Assembly: GCF_963662805.1 (NCBI RefSeq)
Contig: NZ_OY759869.1
Coordinates: 62,001-126,000 of the forward strand
Origin: an uncultured Cohaesibacter sp.
GTDB taxonomy: Bacteria; Pseudomonadota; Alphaproteobacteria; Rhizobiales; Cohaesibacteraceae
Direction: 5' to 3'
DNA length: 64,000 nucleotides
The position numbers were made by a program, and so were the translations under genes. Positions 60,322-64,000 of this stretch are shown one piece after another. The notes under the pieces were generated by a model that saw nothing but the letters and a program-made list of their open reading frames with translations, made no database searches and was not told the DNA's origin. The first letter of the stretch is position 1. The number at the start of each line of letters is the position of its first letter.

Positions 60322-61147
60322 GATCGCCTCCGCTTTTCTTCAGATCCGACGGATGAGCATGGTCGTGGTGGGTGTGATCATGGCCGCAGGAGCAACCCGC
60401 CTCGTCCAGCATATCCGCATCGAGCGGATCGTGACTGTGGCTGTGATGATGGCTGTAGGGCGCCATGGTTTGCAGGCCCTTGGCTCCGAACAGGCGCTGA
60501 TAGTCCGGGTTCATTTCCACATCGGCCGGTTGGCCGTAACAGCAGACATGGGTGTTGAGGCAAATGACCCGGGTCGAGGCGCGCATCACCATGTGCAGGT
60601 CGTGCGAGACCAGAAGAATGCCGCATTGGTGCCGGTCGCGGATCGTTTCGATGAGATTGTAGAGGGACAACTCGCCGACATAATCGACCCCCTGCACCGG
60701 TTCGTCCAGCACCATCAGATCCGGTTCGCGGACCAGCGCCCGGGCGAGCAGAACCCGCTGCATCTCGCCGCCTGACAAGGTGTGGATGTTGTCGTTGAGC
60801 TTGTGGGCGACACCGGTCTCCTCCAGCGCGGTAATGATCTTTGCCTCGCTGTTTGCTTCGGTGAGGGACATCAGGCGCTTGACGGTGAGTGGCAGGGTTC
60901 GGTCGATGACGAGTTTTTGTGGTACATATCCGACCTTGAGACCGGTCTTGCGGGTGACATGCCCTGCCGTGATCGGTCTGAGGCCCAGAAGCGATTTGAC
61001 AAGCGTCGTCTTGCCTCCACCGTTGGGGCCGATGATGGTGACGATTTCGCCTTTGGCGACGGAGATGGAGACGGAGTCCAGCAGCGACTTGCCGTCGCTT
61101 TTGACAGTGATGTTCTCGCCGGAAATCAATTGTTCTGTTGTGGTCAC
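60314..61147 (-). CDS. znuC: Zinc ABC transporter ATP-binding protein with His-rich tail
   Basis: The gene starts at a GTG (61147). The 277-residue ATPase has Walker A GPNGGGKTT, signature LSGGEMQR and Walker B LMVLDEPVQG. The C-terminus from about residue 225 is rich in histidine and cysteine (HHHSHSHD, CSCGHDHTHHDHAH), a likely zinc-binding extension seen in some alphaproteobacterial ZnuC. Expression should be repressed by Zur through the box at 61190-61208. It is co-transcribed with znuB. Confidence 0.95.
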   Translation of the reverse strand: MTTTEQLISGENITVKSDGKSLLDSVSISVAKGEIVTIIGPNGGGKTTLVKSLLGLRPITAGHVTRKTGLKVGYVPQKLVIDRTLPLTVKRLMSLTEANSEAKIITALEETGVAHKLNDNIHTLSGGEMQRVLLARALVREPDLMVLDEPVQGVDYVGELSLYNLIETIRDRHQCGILLVSHDLHMVMRASTRVICLNTHVCCYGQPADVEMNPDYQRLFGAKGLQTMAPYSHHHSHSHDPLDADMLDEAGCSCGHDHTHHDHAHPSDLKKSGGDHA

Positions 61148-61189
61148 GGAAACGCGGTGCCTGCTGATGCTGATCGGCTGTTGTTGAAA

Positions 61190-61208
61190 AACGTTACATT
61201 ATAACATT
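61190..61208 (-). promoter_or_regulatory. Zur box upstream of znuCB
   Basis: AACGTTACATTATAACATT is a 7-bp-arm dyad (one mismatch) with the GTTA-N5-TAAC core typical of alphaproteobacterial Zur boxes. It overlaps a TATAAT-like -10 on the minus strand. Confidence 0.75.
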
Positions 61209-61262
61209 TTCATCTCGGTTCAAGAGGCTCTTTTAAACGAGGGACAAAAATCCGGCAAATAA

Positions 61263-61284
61263 AAAGGGCCGTGACCGGCCCTTT
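61263..61284 (-). terminator. Terminator of the aldehyde dehydrogenase gene
   Basis: AAAGGGCCG (61263-61271) pairs with CGGCCCTTT (61276-61284), followed on the minus strand by TTTTTATTT. Confidence 0.88.
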
Positions 61285-61312
61285 GCTGTTCGCATTCTGA
61301 GATTGAACCATG

Positions 61313-62836
61313 TCAGACGTCGAAGGAGACGCCCTGAGCGAGCGGAAGCTCGGCCGAATAGTTGATCGTGTTGGTGGCGCGGCGCATGTAGCCTTTCCAT
61401 GCGTCCGAGCCGGACTCGCGACCGCCGCCGGTCTCTTTCTCGCCGCCGAAGGCACCGCCGATTTCAGCGCCGGACGGGCCGATGTTGACGTTGCAGATGC
61501 CGCAGTCGGATCCTGCTGCGCTCATGAATTCCTCTGCCTCTCGCATGTTGAGGGTGAAGATGCAGGAAGACAGGCCCTGCGGCACGTCATTGTGCAGGGC
61601 GAGCGCATCGGCGAAGTCGCTATAGCGCATGACATAGAGGATCGGCGCGAAGGTCTCGGTTTTGACCACGTCGCTCTGGCCCGGCATTTCAACAAGAGCC
61701 GGGGTGACATAGCATCCGCCAAGACCTTCCTTCTCGACACGTACGCCACCGGTCACGTTGCCGCCTTGTTCGCGGGCCGCGGTGAGGGATGCCTGCATGG
61801 TGTTGAAGGCGGTCTCGTCGATCAGCGGACCAACCAGCGTCCCCGGCTCCAGCGGAGAGCCGACGGGGAGGGAGCTATAGGCTTTCTTGAGCTGATCGAC
61901 GAGCTGGTCCGCGATGCTCTCATGCACGATCAGGCGGCGCAGGGATGTGCAGCGCTGACCGGCGGTGCCAACGGCAGAGAAGCAGATGGCGCGGACGGCC
62001 ATTCCGAGATCGGCGCTCGGGGCGACAACCATGGCGTTGTTGCCACCTAGCTCGAGGATGGAGCGACCAAAGCGATCGGCAACACGCGGGCCAACGGCGC
62101 GACCCATGCGGGTGGAGCCGGTGGCTGAGATGATCGGGGCTTTGGGATTGTCGACGAGAGCTTCGCCAGCGGCCGGGCCGCCGATGACCAACTGGTGCAG
62201 TCCTTCGGGCGCGGCATCGAATTTTGCGATCACGCGGGCCAGAATGGCCTCACAGGCAAGCGCCGTCAGCGGGGTTTTCTCGGACGGTTTCCAGACCACG
62301 GCATCGCCACAGACCAGCGCAAGGCAGGTGTTCCACGACCAGACCGCGACGGGGAAGTTGAAGGCGGAAATGACGCCGCAGACTCCCATCGGATGCCAGG
62401 TTTCCATCATGCGATGGCCGGGGCGTTCGGAAGCGATTGTCTTGCCGTAGAGCTGGCGAGACTGACCGACGGCGAAATCGCAGATGTCGATCATTTCCTG
62501 CACCTCGCCAAGGCCTTCGGACAGGATCTTGCCAGCTTCGATGCTGACGAGGCGGCCAAGGGCTTCCTTGTGGGTGCGCAATTCTTCGCCGAGCAGACGG
62601 ACGAGTTCACCGCGCACGGGAGCCGGGACGGTGCGCCATTTGAGATAGGCCTCATGGGCCGCGTCAACCGCGGCATTCATCGCGGCGGCGTCCTGTTCGG
62701 TCACGTTGGCAATAAAGCTGCCATCAATCGGGCTGTTGACGACCAGCGAACCGGTCAGTAAATCGCCAGACACACCGAGCTTTTCAAGCAGGGCGCTGGT
62801 TTCGTCATTGAGCGAAAGTTTCATGGAAACGTTCAT
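61313..62836 (-). CDS. ALDH7-type aldehyde dehydrogenase (probable aminoadipate semialdehyde dehydrogenase)
   Basis: I choose the ATG at 62836, which has a TTGGAG site; the TTG at 62848 overlaps that site. The 507-residue enzyme has the catalytic glutamate E262 in ILELGGNNA and cysteine C296 in GTAGQRCTSLRR. GVISAFNFPVAVWSWN, ATGSTRMGRAV and the C-terminal GAFGGEKETGGGRESGSDAWK are typical of ALDH7/antiquitin. These oxidise alpha-aminoadipate semialdehyde in lysine degradation or betaine aldehyde-type substrates. The divergent Lrp gene 317 bases away and gcdH at 41-42 kb fit lysine catabolism, which is inference. Confidence 0.9.
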   Translation of the reverse strand: MNVSMKLSLNDETSALLEKLGVSGDLLTGSLVVNSPIDGSFIANVTEQDAAAMNAAVDAAHEAYLKWRTVPAPVRGELVRLLGEELRTHKEALGRLVSIEAGKILSEGLGEVQEMIDICDFAVGQSRQLYGKTIASERPGHRMMETWHPMGVCGVISAFNFPVAVWSWNTCLALVCGDAVVWKPSEKTPLTALACEAILARVIAKFDAAPEGLHQLVIGGPAAGEALVDNPKAPIISATGSTRMGRAVGPRVADRFGRSILELGGNNAMVVAPSADLGMAVRAICFSAVGTAGQRCTSLRRLIVHESIADQLVDQLKKAYSSLPVGSPLEPGTLVGPLIDETAFNTMQASLTAAREQGGNVTGGVRVEKEGLGGCYVTPALVEMPGQSDVVKTETFAPILYVMRYSDFADALALHNDVPQGLSSCIFTLNMREAEEFMSAAGSDCGICNVNIGPSGAEIGGAFGGEKETGGGRESGSDAWKGYMRRATNTINYSAELPLAQGVSFDV

Positions 62837-63153
62837 CGGATTCTCCAAGGAAGGTGTTCGGCCTGCCGTCTCGGGAGGTTGCGGCGTGCCTTTAAATTAT
62901 TGATTTATATTTGTTATTTTCATGGGCTGGCCGATAGTATAATGATGTGATGCGTGGCGCGACAGAGGTGGCGAAGATGGTCGCTATAGATTGTCGGAAC
63001 ACTTTGGCAAATTGCCGGAATCTTGTGATAATGTGTCAGTTTGTAGTTTGCCCCTGATGGAAAATCATGAATAAGTGAGCTCAGCGCATGGGGCATCCGA
63101 GGGCAGAGAGGGCTAGACTGTGCGATGTCAAAACCAAACAGGGGAGATGCGTC
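62837..63153. other. AT-rich divergent region between aldehyde dehydrogenase and Lrp genes
   Basis: 317 bases without a gene, AT-rich around 62890-63040. It should contain both promoters and the site of the adjacent Lrp-type regulator. I see no single clear dyad. Confidence 0.4.
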
Positions 63154-63645
63154 ATGCGGCGTGCGCTTGATGATCTTGATCGACAACTGATCCGACTGCT
63201 GCAGGCGGACGCCCGGCTGTCAACATCCGAAATCGGTCGCAAGCTGTCCGTTGCCCGTTCGACCGTGCATGAGCGCATCGAGCGTCTCAAGCGGGAAGGG
63301 GTGATCGACGGCTTCACCGTGCTGCTGAACAGCGATCCGCTGGACGCGCTCAACCGGGCGATCGTGTTTGTCGAGATCGATCCCAAGATGCAGGCGGCTA
63401 TCGTGCGCAAGCTGGAGGATTTTCCCGAGATTTCCTCCTGCTTCACGGTGAATGGCGCCTTCGATCTGGCGCTGATCGTGGAAATGCCGCAGCTTGAGGA
63501 TCTGGATGCCCTGCTTGATGAAATTGGTGAGATCGAGGGTGTGGCGCGGACGATGACCAACATCATTCTGGCCAAAAAGTTTGATCGCCGTCACACGCTG
63601 ATCAATGAGACGGCGAAGAAACTGTTCGGTCAGGAGCCGTTTTGA
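63154..63645 (+). CDS. Lrp/AsnC family transcriptional regulator
   Basis: The ATG at 63154 follows GGGGAG; the frame is open from 63088 without such a site. The 163-residue protein has the Lrp HTH (LDDLDRQLIRLLQADARLSTSEIGRKLSVARSTV) and the RAM ligand-binding domain (FVEIDPKMQAAIVRKLEDF, VNGAFDLALIVEM). Lrp-family proteins sense amino acids and often control a divergent catabolic gene, here the aldehyde dehydrogenase. The effector could be lysine or 2-aminoadipate, by inference. Confidence 0.92.
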   Translation: MRRALDDLDRQLIRLLQADARLSTSEIGRKLSVARSTVHERIERLKREGVIDGFTVLLNSDPLDALNRAIVFVEIDPKMQAAIVRKLEDFPEISSCFTVNGAFDLALIVEMPQLEDLDALLDEIGEIEGVARTMTNIILAKKFDRRHTLINETAKKLFGQEPF

Positions 63646-63669
63646 GCCCTGACAGGGCTTTGGCGGCGC

Positions 63670-64000
63670 TCAGAACTTGTCTTTTCTCGTGCGGATTTCG
63701 GCGAAGACCTCCGGGTCTTCTGCTTCTGACATGCCGAGGGAATCCTTGATGTCCTGATGGTTCGCACGGATGAAGCTGTTGGTGGTCAGCTCTTCAAGGA
63801 TGCTGGTCGGGACGGTGGGCAGTCCCTTGGCGCGCAGCTCCCGAATGTCATTCACACGTTGCAGCAGCAGCTCATTGTCCGGCTCGATGGTCAGGCAGAA
63901 TTCGGCGTTGGCGAGCGTATATTCGTGGCCGCAGAAAACGGTTGTTTCCGGCGGCAGCTTGGCGAGCTTGTCGACTGAGAACCACATGTCACGCAAAGTG
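63670..64000 (-). CDS. gloB: Hydroxyacylglutathione hydrolase (glyoxalase II), 5' partial
   Basis: The frame continues past the right edge of the window. The visible C-terminal part of about 110 residues has MWFSVDKLAKLPPETTVFCGHEYTLAN, with the metal-ligand histidine of glyoxalase II, and RKDKF at the end, typical of the GloB C-terminal domain. It hydrolyses S-lactoylglutathione to lactate and glutathione, completing detoxification of methylglyoxal such as that made by MgsA at 23.7 kb. Confidence 0.92.
   Translation of the reverse strand, partial: TLRDMWFSVDKLAKLPPETTVFCGHEYTLANAEFCLTIEPDNELLLQRVNDIRELRAKGLPTVPTSILEELTTNSFIRANHQDIKDSLGMSEAEDPEVFAEIRTRKDKF

Overview
The window looks like about 64 kb of chromosome from an alphaproteobacterium, most likely a marine or soil Hyphomicrobiales (Cohaesibacter- or Stappia-like at a guess; the family is inference). 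The evidence is a RirA-type Rrf2 regulator, a Zur of the alphaproteobacterial type, the phaR/phaA/phaB arrangement, a cysteine-free L32, a monomeric isocitrate dehydrogenase and a perfect CtrA box (TTAA-N7-TTAAC). Coding density is high. I see no tRNA, rRNA, CRISPR array or intact transposase.

Layout. 1-2.4 kb: the 3' end of a membrane protein fused to a hotdog thioesterase that resembles the enediyne/PUFA TEBC type, followed by a FabI-like reductase; this may be the edge of a polyketide or fatty-acid cluster lying to the left. 2.4-8 kb: a frameshifted BisC-like molybdoenzyme, PhnA, a small secreted protein and a Cache chemoreceptor. 8.5-16 kb: isocitrate dehydrogenase, an alpha/beta hydrolase, a solitary inositol dehydrogenase, and a CHASE2-PAS-GGDEF-EAL protein with a degenerate GGDEF site. 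16-23.6 kb: a coherent, apparently undescribed catabolic module of BKACE enzyme, class III aminotransferase, RpiR regulator, TAXI-type TRAP transporter and universal stress protein. 23.7-30.6 kb: methylglyoxal synthase, arginase, AsmA protein and glucose-6-phosphate isomerase.

30.7-31.9 kb is a low-GC island with an orphan gene and a MITE-like element. 31.9-43.7 kb is one long minus-strand array. In transcription order it holds a LysR regulator, glutaryl-CoA dehydrogenase, a class III CoA-transferase, a ThDP enzyme, an M20 deacylase and a complete peptide-type ABC importer. 43.8-49.3 kb: a tautomerase/HxlR pair behind a striking tandem operator, then RirA, 3-hydroxybutyrate dehydrogenase, Zur, IspG and a farnesyl diphosphate synthase.

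49.4-51.8 kb is a peroxide-defence locus (ahpD, ahpC, oxyR) in which ahpD and oxyR both carry apparent single-base frameshifts. 52-55.3 kb: rpmF, two small conserved-looking genes, a CtrA box and a second degenerate GGDEF-EAL protein. 55.4-58.5 kb: PHB metabolism (phaR, phaA, phaB); bdhA at 45.4 kb is the degradative counterpart. 58.6-64 kb: a DMT exporter, znuCB behind a Zur box (no znuA in view), an ALDH7-type aldehyde dehydrogenase divergent from an Lrp regulator, and the 3' end of glyoxalase II.

Shared themes are amino-acid catabolism that may converge on lysine/glutarate (ALDH7 dehydrogenase, GcdH and CoA-transferase), carbon storage as PHB, metal homeostasis (RirA, Zur, ZnuCB) and peroxide stress. 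Three genes (bisC-like, ahpD, oxyR) have single-base frame disruptions at or near short G/C runs. Sequencing indels and real gene decay cannot be told apart from the sequence alone.
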